Source: an uncultured Ruminococcus sp. (GTDB taxonomy: Bacteria; Bacillota; Clostridia; Oscillospirales; Ruminococcaceae). Taken from it: 64,000 bases of DNA. Positions within the stretch are counted from its first letter, which is position 1; every line of letters begins with the position of its first letter. The translations under genes were made by a program, and so were the position numbers. The notes beneath the pieces are model-generated. The model did not search any database, was not told the DNA's origin, and saw nothing but the letters and a program-made list of their open reading frames with translations. This document shows, piece by piece, positions 52,248-60,573 of this stretch. The stretch spans positions 193,654-257,653 of the forward strand of contig CAJTOG010000001.1 of NCBI GenBank assembly GCA_910577575.1, in the 5' to 3' direction.

Positions 52248-53342
52248 ATGCCCAAGAATAAAATAAGCAAGGAAAAAAGTATCAGACGTACAAAAACTTT
52301 GACGGAGCTTTTTGTCTGTTGTGTAATTCTTGCAGGAGCAGGCTATATTATTAAAAGCAGTGTTGATAATACAAATGCAGTACCTTCATCACAGCATATT
52401 GATGATTCGGGATATGATATTGATATTCCTGAACCGACTGAACCCGACCCGAATAAAATTGTTTTCGTCTCTGCTCCGTTCAACACAAAAGATAAATTTA
52501 GTGGTGATTTGATTCTTGTCAATAATCAGCATGAATATTTCAGTTCAGATAATGAAAATCTTGTGAGCATTATGGAAAAAAACGACGAAACAGAGCGTTC
52601 TTTCTTTACAGCTGTGGATTACACTTATACAATTCTTGAACCGGTTTATGAACCTATGGCTCAGATGATTGAGGATTTTTATGAAATATATCAAAATGAT
52701 ACTTTAATTATATATGGTTCATACAGAACCAGAGAATTTCAGCAGCAGCTTTATGATAGCTTTACTACATCTGAATCAGGGGATGAAGCACCTATAGTTG
52801 CGATGCCCGGATTTAGTGAACATGAAACAGGATATGCTTTCGATTTCAGCGAAATTGTCAATTATGATTATCAGGGTACCGGCGATTTTGAGTGGCTGAA
52901 TACAAACTGCTATAAATATGGTTTTATTATCAGATATGCAGAAGATAAGGAAACTATTACAGAATATCGTTATGAACCATGGCATTTCCGGTATGTTGGT
53001 ATTCCCCACGCAACTTTTATGACACGTAATAATATCTGCCTTGAGGAGTATATTGACCTTTTACGTATGAAATATCCGTATGAAGGCGAACATCTTCAGC
53101 TTACTGATGATAACGGTTCAAACTATGAAATATATTTCGTTGCTTCCGATGACAGCTCTGAAATTACAAGTGTTCCTGTGCCAACAGGTGTTCGATATGA
53201 TATTTCCGGAAATAACGTTGACGGTTTTATTGTTACTGTTCACACTGATGAAAAAGTAGACTTCGGTGAGGAAAATCCTTCAATAACCACAATAACAAAC
53301 GTAACAGATACACAGGAAACAGAAACAACTTCTGTAGAATAA
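52248..53342 (+). CDS. VanY-type D-Ala-D-Ala carboxypeptidase
   Basis: 364 aa, M15B family. One N-terminal helix (residues 20-37) anchors it, so the enzyme is extracytoplasmic. Zinc and catalytic motifs are clear: YGSYRTREFQQQLY, GFSEHETGYAFDFS with His and Asp ligands near residue 185, and YEPWHFRYVG with the final His near 245. It trims D-Ala from peptidoglycan stem peptides. The last 100 residues add a beta-like and Thr-rich tail. AGGAG site before the ATG. Confidence 0.92.
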   Translation: MPKNKISKEKSIRRTKTLTELFVCCVILAGAGYIIKSSVDNTNAVPSSQHIDDSGYDIDIPEPTEPDPNKIVFVSAPFNTKDKFSGDLILVNNQHEYFSSDNENLVSIMEKNDETERSFFTAVDYTYTILEPVYEPMAQMIEDFYEIYQNDTLIIYGSYRTREFQQQLYDSFTTSESGDEAPIVAMPGFSEHETGYAFDFSEIVNYDYQGTGDFEWLNTNCYKYGFIIRYAEDKETITEYRYEPWHFRYVGIPHATFMTRNNICLEEYIDLLRMKYPYEGEHLQLTDDNGSNYEIYFVASDDSSEITSVPVPTGVRYDISGNNVDGFIVTVHTDEKVDFGEENPSITTITNVTDTQETETTSVE

Positions 53343-53414
53343 AAACAAAATTTATATATTGGATTATTTTAGTCGAGAATTTAAAAAAAAAACTCATTAA
53401 AAATGCAATAATAT

Positions 53415-53451
53415 AGCCGGTGCTTATGAATTTTTCTAAGTACCGGCTTTT
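53415..53451 (+). terminator. Terminator after the carboxypeptidase gene
   Basis: AGCCGGTGCTTA (53415-53426) and TAAGTACCGGCT (53437-53448) form a 12-bp stem with one weak pair, followed by TTTT. Confidence 0.85.
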
Positions 53452-53468
53452 ATCCTGTTCTGTTTTTA

Positions 53469-54440
53469 TCAGTCTTTTTTACTGTCTTTTCCTTTCCACC
53501 ATGACCATGTTACAGGTGCAACGAAAAGTGAGGAATAAGTTCCTGAGATAAGACCGAATATAAGCGGAACAGAGAAGCTGAGAAGTGAATTGTATCCGCT
53601 TATGAAAACAACTATTGATACTATAATCATTGTTCCGATTGTTGTTACAGAAGTTCTTATTGAACGTCTAAGGGATTGTGAGCATCCCATATTAATCAGT
53701 TCATTCAGAGAAGCTTTTGGATAAAGCCCCCTGTTTTCTCTGATTCTGTCATAGATTACGATAGTATTGTTAATTGAATAACCTAAGATTGTAAGGATTA
53801 CTGCAACTATATTTGCATTGAATTCAAATCCGAAAAGGATTGAAGCGGCAAGTGCAGTAACAAGGTCATGACAAAGTGCAAAAATTGAACAGATACCGGC
53901 AGACCAGCCACCGATTTTTTTGAATCTTATTGCAATGTAAATAATTATAAGGATTGCTGCTATTACCATTGCAAGCAGACATTTTAACAGAAATTCCCGT
54001 CCTGATGAAGGGCTTACATCGCTTGAATCAAAAAGTTCAAGTTGATTTTCGGGGAATACGGCATTAAGTGATTCGGTGAGTTCAAATTGTCTGTCGGCAG
54101 TCAGTCCTTCTTCTGAAGTGAATGAAAGTGTAACCTGCCAGCCATCTGAATCAAGACTTTCACCTGCTCTTGCAGTTACCGGAACGCCTACAATATTTTT
54201 AGTTTCGCTTTCAATTTTATTCAGGTCCAAATCTCCTGTATAAGAATATGTCAGCATAGTACCGCCCTTGAATTCAATTGCAAGATTTACGCCTCTTATT
54301 ATAATTCCTGCAACAAGTGCAAGTATAACACAGACAGCAATAACGAGAATCATTGTCTTTTTTGAACAGAAATCATAAATCTTTTCTGAAACAGATGGTG
54401 TTTCAGTTGTTGGGGCTGTAGTTTTCTTTTTATTACTCAC
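53469..54440 (-). CDS. secF: Protein translocase subunit SecF
   Basis: 323 aa. SecF works with SecD to pull proteins across the membrane using the proton gradient. Six helices; AIEFKGGTMLTYSY is the family's first periplasmic motif, and YSINNTIVIYDRIRENRGLY is the central loop. GTG start overlaps the secD stop by 4 bases. Confidence 0.95.
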   Translation of the reverse strand: MSNKKKTTAPTTETPSVSEKIYDFCSKKTMILVIAVCVILALVAGIIIRGVNLAIEFKGGTMLTYSYTGDLDLNKIESETKNIVGVPVTARAGESLDSDGWQVTLSFTSEEGLTADRQFELTESLNAVFPENQLELFDSSDVSPSSGREFLLKCLLAMVIAAILIIIYIAIRFKKIGGWSAGICSIFALCHDLVTALAASILFGFEFNANIVAVILTILGYSINNTIVIYDRIRENRGLYPKASLNELINMGCSQSLRRSIRTSVTTIGTMIIVSIVVFISGYNSLLSFSVPLIFGLISGTYSSLFVAPVTWSWWKGKDSKKD

Positions 54441-55846
54441 TTTACATCACCTCCATAAAGTTTTCTGTTCTGGAATGCCTTGAATTTAGAAAGTGATGTA
54501 ACCATAAGTCTTGCAGCAAATACGCCGAATATGAAGTTGCATATAACACCGACAAGGAGTGTAAAGCCAAATGAGTATACAACTCCTTCAGTTGTTGCTC
54601 CGAACATAAAGAATACTGTTTTGTTTAGAATCTGTGAGAAGAAGCTTGTGGGTACACCGAACGCACCCATAAGGATAATAGCTATAATAACATTTGTGAT
54701 GTTGCCGTCAAGAATTGCGGAGAATGCACGTTTATAAGCTACACGGATTGAAGAATCAAGTGACTTTCCTGAACGGATTTCTTCTTTTATGCGTTCACTG
54801 GTGATGATATTTGCGTCAACTCCCATACCGATTGACAGGATAATACCTGCAATACCGGGAATTGTAAGGGTTGAACCCGGCATAAATCCGAACCAGCCTG
54901 TTATGGCTGCAAGAGTGCCGGCAATCTGTCCGATAAGTGCAATAACTGCAACAAATCCCGGAAGTCTGTAAAGTACAACCATATAAACTGCTATAAGTGC
55001 TAATGCAATATACGCAGCAAGAAGAATTGCATCAAGTGAGCCTTTGCCCATTGTTGAAGAAATGGTTTTGAAACTTGTTGTCACCATTTTAAATGGCAGT
55101 GCACCTGAATTAATCTGGTCGGCAAGTTCTTTTGCCGATTCACTTGTAAAGTTGCCGGTGATAACAGCATTTCCATCAGTTATAGCACTGTTGACAGTTG
55201 GATAGGAAATCATGGTGTTATCCATCCAGATAGAAATCGGCGTATTTGTGCCTGCGAGTTCAGATGTTGCCTCACCGAATTTTTTTGCACCTTCAGCATT
55301 GAGTGCAAGAGTAACAACCCATTCAAGGTCTCCGTTGCTGTCAGGCTGTTGCATATAGTCAGCCTTATCAACGTCATCGCCATTGATTACAATGTCACCT
55401 TTAGGAATGATGTTGTCTTCCTCGTCGGTATCGTAGTCGGTACCTTTTCTGAAAGTAAGTTCAGCCATTTCACCGAGTTCCTTTACGGCTTCGCCTGCGT
55501 CATATTCGCTTTCACCGGCTTGCCAAGGAAAACGGACAATAATTCTGTCGCTTTTGTTGTCACTGTAGATTTCGTTATCATTTATGCCGAGAGTACCGAG
55601 ACGGGTTTTGATTTTCTGAGCTGCAGCTTCAAGCTGTTCGTCAGTGGCATCATAGTCATCGGCAGGAGCAAATGTAACATCAACACCGCCTTTTATATCA
55701 AGACCGAGACGAATATCATCAACGCCCTTGACAACGGTTGTTGCCTTGTCGCCGTAATAGTAATCAAAACCCAGAACGGCGGAAACGGTAAACAGTGCAA
55801 TAAAAGCAACGACAATGAAGAAAGTGGATTTACGGATTTTTTTCAC
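54437..55846 (-). CDS. secD: Protein translocase subunit SecD
   Basis: 469 aa. DIRLGLDIKGGVDVTF near residue 45 is the SecD signature, followed by a periplasmic domain and six helices with GMGVDANIITSERIKEE. GTG start at 55846 after an AGGAGG site. Shorter than the proteobacterial form. Promoter at 55898-55926. Confidence 0.95.
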   Translation of the reverse strand: MKKIRKSTFFIVVAFIALFTVSAVLGFDYYYGDKATTVVKGVDDIRLGLDIKGGVDVTFAPADDYDATDEQLEAAAQKIKTRLGTLGINDNEIYSDNKSDRIIVRFPWQAGESEYDAGEAVKELGEMAELTFRKGTDYDTDEEDNIIPKGDIVINGDDVDKADYMQQPDSNGDLEWVVTLALNAEGAKKFGEATSELAGTNTPISIWMDNTMISYPTVNSAITDGNAVITGNFTSESAKELADQINSGALPFKMVTTSFKTISSTMGKGSLDAILLAAYIALALIAVYMVVLYRLPGFVAVIALIGQIAGTLAAITGWFGFMPGSTLTIPGIAGIILSIGMGVDANIITSERIKEEIRSGKSLDSSIRVAYKRAFSAILDGNITNVIIAIILMGAFGVPTSFFSQILNKTVFFMFGATTEGVVYSFGFTLLVGVICNFIFGVFAARLMVTSLSKFKAFQNRKLYGGDVK

Positions 55847-55897
55847 GTCTTTTGCCTCCTGTTACGTATTCTTTTTGCCTTTTTGACAATTAATATT

Positions 55898-55926
55898 ATT
55901 TTACAATATTTTCATAAAAAAGTCAA
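55898..55926 (-). promoter_or_regulatory. Sigma-A promoter for secDF
   Basis: Minus strand: TTGACT (55921-55926), 17-bp spacer, TAAAAT (55898-55903), about 50 bases before secD. Confidence 0.72.
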
Positions 55927-55993
55927 GCATATAATAAATTATGAATAAACAAATTAAAAAAACTGTCATTTTGCACAAATATTATTTTATTTA

Positions 55994-56641
55994 TCAGAAA
56001 TTATGCCAGTCACAGAATGTCAAATTTTCATCAAGTTCGTTATACGCACCGCATAATATCTTGTGTTCAGAATCTATACTGTCTGAACATTGAAAAGTTA
56101 TTCTGCCGTCGTCAAGAGACATATATTCGGGAACTATTCCTGTAATAAATGCATCAAGATTGAACAGCGGAATATTTTCTCTTAGAAAATTTTCAACATC
56201 GGTTTTTTGTATACTTCCGTCATTGGGAGAATATTCATATTCTTCTTTAATTTTCCATGCCTGAGGGCAGAGCGGTTCATACGGGTCGAAATTTTCAGTA
56301 TTTTCAGGAAGGTATTCCTTATTTGTGATTTCAGGTACTTCCCAGAATTTAAGTCCTGTTCTCTCAGCCCATTCATATGCGTCAATCAGGAAGTTATTGT
56401 TGACCTGTTTTATATTTGCTTGAATTTTAACCTCAAAGTTATTGAAATATTCAGTCAGAAATTCAGCAAGTTTATCATCTGTAAAATCAGAATCGAAATG
56501 GGATTCAACAATTTCCCATTCTCTTATTTCAGAAACATCATCGTATATTGATATCTGTTCATCTTTGTATATGCCCATGTATCCAAAATTAAATTCTCCG
56601 TTTATACTGAGTTCCCCGTCAGTTATTTTAATTTTTATCAT
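55994..56641 (-). CDS. Hypothetical 215-aa protein at the end of the atp operon
   Basis: Starts 4 bases after atpC with an AGGTGATA site. The sequence is acidic and soluble, with many aromatic residues (EWAERTGLKFWEVPEI) and a Cys-containing end. I recognise no family. It lacks a visible promoter of its own, so it depends on the ATP synthase transcript. It may be unrelated cargo. Confidence 0.7.
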   Translation of the reverse strand: MIKIKITDGELSINGEFNFGYMGIYKDEQISIYDDVSEIREWEIVESHFDSDFTDDKLAEFLTEYFNNFEVKIQANIKQVNNNFLIDAYEWAERTGLKFWEVPEITNKEYLPENTENFDPYEPLCPQAWKIKEEYEYSPNDGSIQKTDVENFLRENIPLFNLDAFITGIVPEYMSLDDGRITFQCSDSIDSEHKILCGAYNELDENLTFCDWHNF

Positions 56642-56645
56642 AATA

Positions 56646-57056
56646 TCACCTGAAATTTTTCTGTGAAATTTTAAGTCTGTTTATAGCACGGTTAAGTGCT
56701 GCCTGTGTTTCATAATATTCACGTATGCTCTGTTTCTGACGGAGCATTTCTTCTGCACGCTGTCTTGCTTCTTCTGCACGCTTGATGTCGATTTCTTCAG
56801 GAAGTTCACATGAATCCGCAAGTATTACAGCCCTGTCCGGCATTACCTCTATGAATCCTTCGGAGATAGCAGCATGTTTCCACATTCCGTCAACCATATA
56901 TTTAAGTTCGCCCGTTGGAAGCGATGTTACAAGCGGTTCGTGACCTGCCAGTATACCTAAAAGTCCGTCTATGGCAGTAATTACAAGGTGTTCGCAGTCA
57001 CCCTGAAAGAAAATTCTGTCTGATGCTATTATTTCAAGGTAAAAAGTTTTAGACAT
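56646..57056 (-). CDS. atpC: ATP synthase epsilon subunit
   Basis: 136 aa. The N-terminal beta-sandwich shows LEIIASDRIFFQGDCEHLVI and GLLGILAGHEPLVTSLPTG; the C-terminal helical pair includes EEIDIKRAEEARQRAEEML. It regulates the F1 rotor. 2 bases after atpD. Confidence 0.95.
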   Translation of the reverse strand: MSKTFYLEIIASDRIFFQGDCEHLVITAIDGLLGILAGHEPLVTSLPTGELKYMVDGMWKHAAISEGFIEVMPDRAVILADSCELPEEIDIKRAEEARQRAEEMLRQKQSIREYYETQAALNRAINRLKISQKNFR

Positions 57057-57058
57057 AA

Positions 57059-58456
57059 TTATTCACCGTTTTCAATCTGCTTTGCTTTTGCAAGAACATC
57101 ATCAATTGTACCTGCCATAAGAAATGCATTTTCAGGGTATTTGTCCATATCACCGTCTATGATAGCTTTGAAGCCTTCAATAGTGTCCCTTATCGGAACA
57201 TATTTTCCCTTTAAACCCGTAAAGTTTTCTGCTACATTGAATGGTTGTGACAGGAATTTCTGTATCTTTCTTGCACGGTAAACAGCAAGTTTGTCTTCTT
57301 CGTCAAGTTCTTCCATGCCCAGAATTCCGATAATGTCCTGTAATTCTTTGTATTTCTGTAAAAGCTCCTGTGTACGACGTGCGACTGTGTAATGCTCTTC
57401 ACCCACAACATCGGGTTCAAGTATTCTTGAATTGGATTCAAGAGGGTCAACTGCGGGATATATACCTTGTTCAACAATTTTTCTTGAAAGTACAGTTGTT
57501 GCGTCAAGGTGGGCAAAGGTAATCGCAGGAGCAGGGTCCGTGAGGTCGTCGGCAGGGACATAAACTGCCTGAACAGAAGTGATAGAGCCGTTTTTGGTTG
57601 ATGTGATACGCTCCTGAAGTTCACCGACTTCTGTTGCAAGTGTAGGCTGATAACCAACGGCTGACGGCATACGTCCAAGAAGTGCGGAGACTTCCGAACC
57701 TGCTTGAACATATCTGAAAATATTATCAATAAATAAAAGTACATCTTTATGCTCTCTGTCACGGAAGTATTCTGCCATAGTCAATCCCGTCTGTGCCACT
57801 CTCATACGTGAGCCGGGCGGTTCATTCATCTGACCGAAAACAAGTGCTGTTTTGTTTATTACTCCTGATTCCTGCATTTCATTCCATAAGTCATTTCCCT
57901 CACGTGAACGCTCTCCGACTCCTGTAAATATAGAGTAACCTCCGTGTTCTGTAGCGATGTTGCGGATAAGTTCCTGAATAAGAACGGTCTTTCCTACTCC
58001 GGCACCTCCGAAAAGTCCGATTTTACCGCCCTTTGCATATGGTGCAATAAGGTCTATTACTTTTATTCCCGTTTCAAGTATTTCAACAACGGGACTCTGT
58101 TCCTGAAAACTCGGAGCTTTTCTGTGTATTTCCCACATCTCTTCTGTGTCTGCATTGCCTTTTTTGTCAATTGGCTCACCAAGTACATTGAACATACGTC
58201 CGAGGGTTTTCTCTCCTACAGGTACTTTTATACATGACCCTGTAGCAGTTACTTCCATATTTTTGCTTAGTCCCTCGCTTGTTGCAAGCATGATACAGCG
58301 GACTGTCCTGTTGCCTAAATGCTGGGCAACTTCCATGACACGCCGTTTTCCGTCTACCTGAACAGTTAGGGTATCTTTTATCATCGGGAGCTTGCCTGCC
58401 GGAAACTCCACATCAATAACAGGTCCGATAACCTGAGTAATTCTGCCTTTTTCCAT
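57059..58456 (-). CDS. atpD: ATP synthase beta subunit
   Basis: 465 aa catalytic subunit. Walker A GLFGGAGVGKTVLIQE near residue 150, GERSREGNDL, and ALLGRMPSAVGYQPTLATE. The DELSEED loop reads MEELDEEDK near 385, a mild variant. AAGGAGG before the ATG lies in the spacer after hsdS, so it has its own ribosome site. Confidence 0.97.
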   Translation of the reverse strand: MEKGRITQVIGPVIDVEFPAGKLPMIKDTLTVQVDGKRRVMEVAQHLGNRTVRCIMLATSEGLSKNMEVTATGSCIKVPVGEKTLGRMFNVLGEPIDKKGNADTEEMWEIHRKAPSFQEQSPVVEILETGIKVIDLIAPYAKGGKIGLFGGAGVGKTVLIQELIRNIATEHGGYSIFTGVGERSREGNDLWNEMQESGVINKTALVFGQMNEPPGSRMRVAQTGLTMAEYFRDREHKDVLLFIDNIFRYVQAGSEVSALLGRMPSAVGYQPTLATEVGELQERITSTKNGSITSVQAVYVPADDLTDPAPAITFAHLDATTVLSRKIVEQGIYPAVDPLESNSRILEPDVVGEEHYTVARRTQELLQKYKELQDIIGILGMEELDEEDKLAVYRARKIQKFLSQPFNVAENFTGLKGKYVPIRDTIEGFKAIIDGDMDKYPENAFLMAGTIDDVLAKAKQIENGE

Positions 58457-58484
58457 TTTGTTAAATCTTTTCCTCCTTTGTATG

Positions 58485-59651
58485 TTATTTTACTGTAAGC
58501 AATAACTGCATAAGTGCTTTTTTCTTTAATTTTTCCTGCTCCAGCTCTTTTTCAAGCAGTTCTATTTCTTTGTCTTGTGCTGAAAGAATTTTGGCTATTG
58601 CGGTTTGTTCTTCAAGTACTGGAATATAAATTGAAATATCTTCCATGGCTTTTGTTTTTGAAATATTAAATCTTGAAATACCCTGTGCTAAAATTTTAAA
58701 CTGTTTTCGGATTAAATCAGAACGTAGCATAAAAGCTAAAAAAATACTGTCGAATATTTTTTCCGGTCTGTATCCAAAACAAAAGCTATTGAGATATGTA
58801 TTTTCAACATCCTGTAATAAAACCGATGACATTCCGACTTCTTCAGGTGTTTCAGAAGATGTTGTAAAAAATACATCTCCCTTTTTAACACAATTCTGTT
58901 TCTCATCAACTTCAATATCTTCAAGAGCTGAAACATCAACGAAAGTATTATTAAATATATTAATATAAGGTATGTACTTAGCTTTACCATGCCCGAAATC
59001 TTCTTTCGTTTTACCAGATAATCCAGCATATGTACTTCCAATTTCACCAAGCTTAACTTTTTCCCACTCCCCCTCAAAACCTTTTAATCTGATTTTTCCT
59101 GTAAGAAGATTCTGCATAAGCCATTTCTTCTGCTGTTTCTTCCGGTCAACGAGCTTTTGCTTTAATTCTATAAATTTATCCTGCGTTGAAAGAATTTCGG
59201 CTATTTTTTCTTGTTCCTCAATCGGTGGAAGATTAATTTTTATTTTTTTTATAATAGCTGCTGAAAGATTTCCTTGACCACCCTGTAAATACTTTGAAAT
59301 AATTCTTTTCTTTTTATTTAATAAAATATAATATATATAACTTATTGATTCATTTTTACTTCTTATACAAAGAATGGCTTGATTTATTGCACCACATTGC
59401 TTAGATATTGCACATTCACCGCTATTTGCACCATAAAGTGCATAAAGTAAATCACCATAATCAACCATTTTTGCCGATGAATTATTATATCCGCTTTCAG
59501 ATAAATAAAGTAGTGTTTTATTACCTGATATTTCAGCTGAACGTATAAATGGAATATCTCCATTATAGTAATCTTTATTTTCCGAGTCCGGTGTACCTCC
59601 GGAAAACATTTCGCAAATCTCGCCGAGTTCAACTTTTTTACAGTCTTTCAT
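58485..59651 (-). CDS. hsdS: Orphan type I restriction specificity subunit HsdS
   Basis: 388 aa. Two target-recognition domains with the conserved regions after each: LPPIEEQEKIAEILSTQD near residue 160 and IPVLEEQTAIAKILSAQD near 350, both followed by coiled-coil helices and an LLTGK/LLLTVK end. HsdS sets the DNA sequence specificity of type I methylase/restriction enzymes. No hsdM or hsdR is present. It lies between atpG and atpD, its ATG 4 bases after the atpG stop (the GTG at 59678 is an alternative). The ORF is intact. Confidence 0.93.
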   Translation of the reverse strand: MKDCKKVELGEICEMFSGGTPDSENKDYYNGDIPFIRSAEISGNKTLLYLSESGYNNSSAKMVDYGDLLYALYGANSGECAISKQCGAINQAILCIRSKNESISYIYYILLNKKKRIISKYLQGGQGNLSAAIIKKIKINLPPIEEQEKIAEILSTQDKFIELKQKLVDRKKQQKKWLMQNLLTGKIRLKGFEGEWEKVKLGEIGSTYAGLSGKTKEDFGHGKAKYIPYINIFNNTFVDVSALEDIEVDEKQNCVKKGDVFFTTSSETPEEVGMSSVLLQDVENTYLNSFCFGYRPEKIFDSIFLAFMLRSDLIRKQFKILAQGISRFNISKTKAMEDISIYIPVLEEQTAIAKILSAQDKEIELLEKELEQEKLKKKALMQLLLTVK

Positions 59652-59655
59652 AAAA

Positions 59656-60564
59656 TCAATCTTCAAGGCTGTTGGCACCTCCGCAGACTTCTGTTATTTC
59701 CTGAGTTATAGCTGCCTGTCTTGCCCTGTTGTACAGCAGGGATAAATCTTTTATCATATCTTTTGCACTGTTTGTGGCAGCGTCCATTGCGGTCATTCTT
59801 GACTGCTGTTCACAGCAGAAAGCCTCAACCATTGCACCATATATTATACCCTTTGCATAGTTCGGGATTAAATAATCCATAACCTTTTCCGGCGACGGCA
59901 CAAATGAAGCCTTAGGGAGCTTCTTTACAGTACCGTCCTTATCCTTTCCGAAGTGACGGCGTTCAAAGGGGAGTAAGCGGAGTGACTTTGTTTCCTGCTG
60001 GCTTGATGTTACCATATCCGTATATAACAGCCATACTTCATCAAGTTTGCCGTTTCTGAATTTATCAAGAACCGTATCCGCTATTTCACCCGCACGGTAG
60101 AGGGTTGGATTTTGCGTGGTATAGAGAAATTCACCGTCAACATAAGCCTGTTTTCCTGATTTTATACGCCTCTGGAAGTACATACGCCCTACCTGCCCCA
60201 TTACGAAAAGATAACAGTTGTCAAGGTCATTTGTTTCGTCAAGTTTCTGCTCGGTGAATTTCAGGATATTATGATTATAGCTTCCGCACAGACCTTTGTC
60301 TCCCGTAATTACTATGTATCCCTTTTTTCGCTTTTCCTGCGGAATATCCGAACGCCTGTCAAAATAAAGCTGTTGCATATGCGGAGTATGTTCAAGTACG
60401 CTTTCAGTGGTTTCCTGTAGTTTATAGAAATATGGTTCGGTTGATTCAAGTGCATTTCTTGCCTTTTTGAGCTTTGACGAGGATATGAGATACATAGCAT
60501 TCGTAATTTTAAGAATTTGCTTTATACTCTCGATTCTGTCACGTATTTCACGTATATTCGGCAT
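59656..60564 (-). CDS. atpG: ATP synthase gamma subunit
   Basis: 302 aa central shaft. Starts NIREIRDRIESIKQILKITNAM and ends MTAMDAATNSAKDMIKDLSLLYNRARQAAITQEITEV, the classical coiled-coil ends. ITGDKGLCGSYN is near residue 88. Normal size. It precedes hsdS rather than atpD. Confidence 0.96.
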   Translation of the reverse strand: MPNIREIRDRIESIKQILKITNAMYLISSSKLKKARNALESTEPYFYKLQETTESVLEHTPHMQQLYFDRRSDIPQEKRKKGYIVITGDKGLCGSYNHNILKFTEQKLDETNDLDNCYLFVMGQVGRMYFQRRIKSGKQAYVDGEFLYTTQNPTLYRAGEIADTVLDKFRNGKLDEVWLLYTDMVTSSQQETKSLRLLPFERRHFGKDKDGTVKKLPKASFVPSPEKVMDYLIPNYAKGIIYGAMVEAFCCEQQSRMTAMDAATNSAKDMIKDLSLLYNRARQAAITQEITEVCGGANSLED

Positions 60565-60573
60565 AATCTCACC

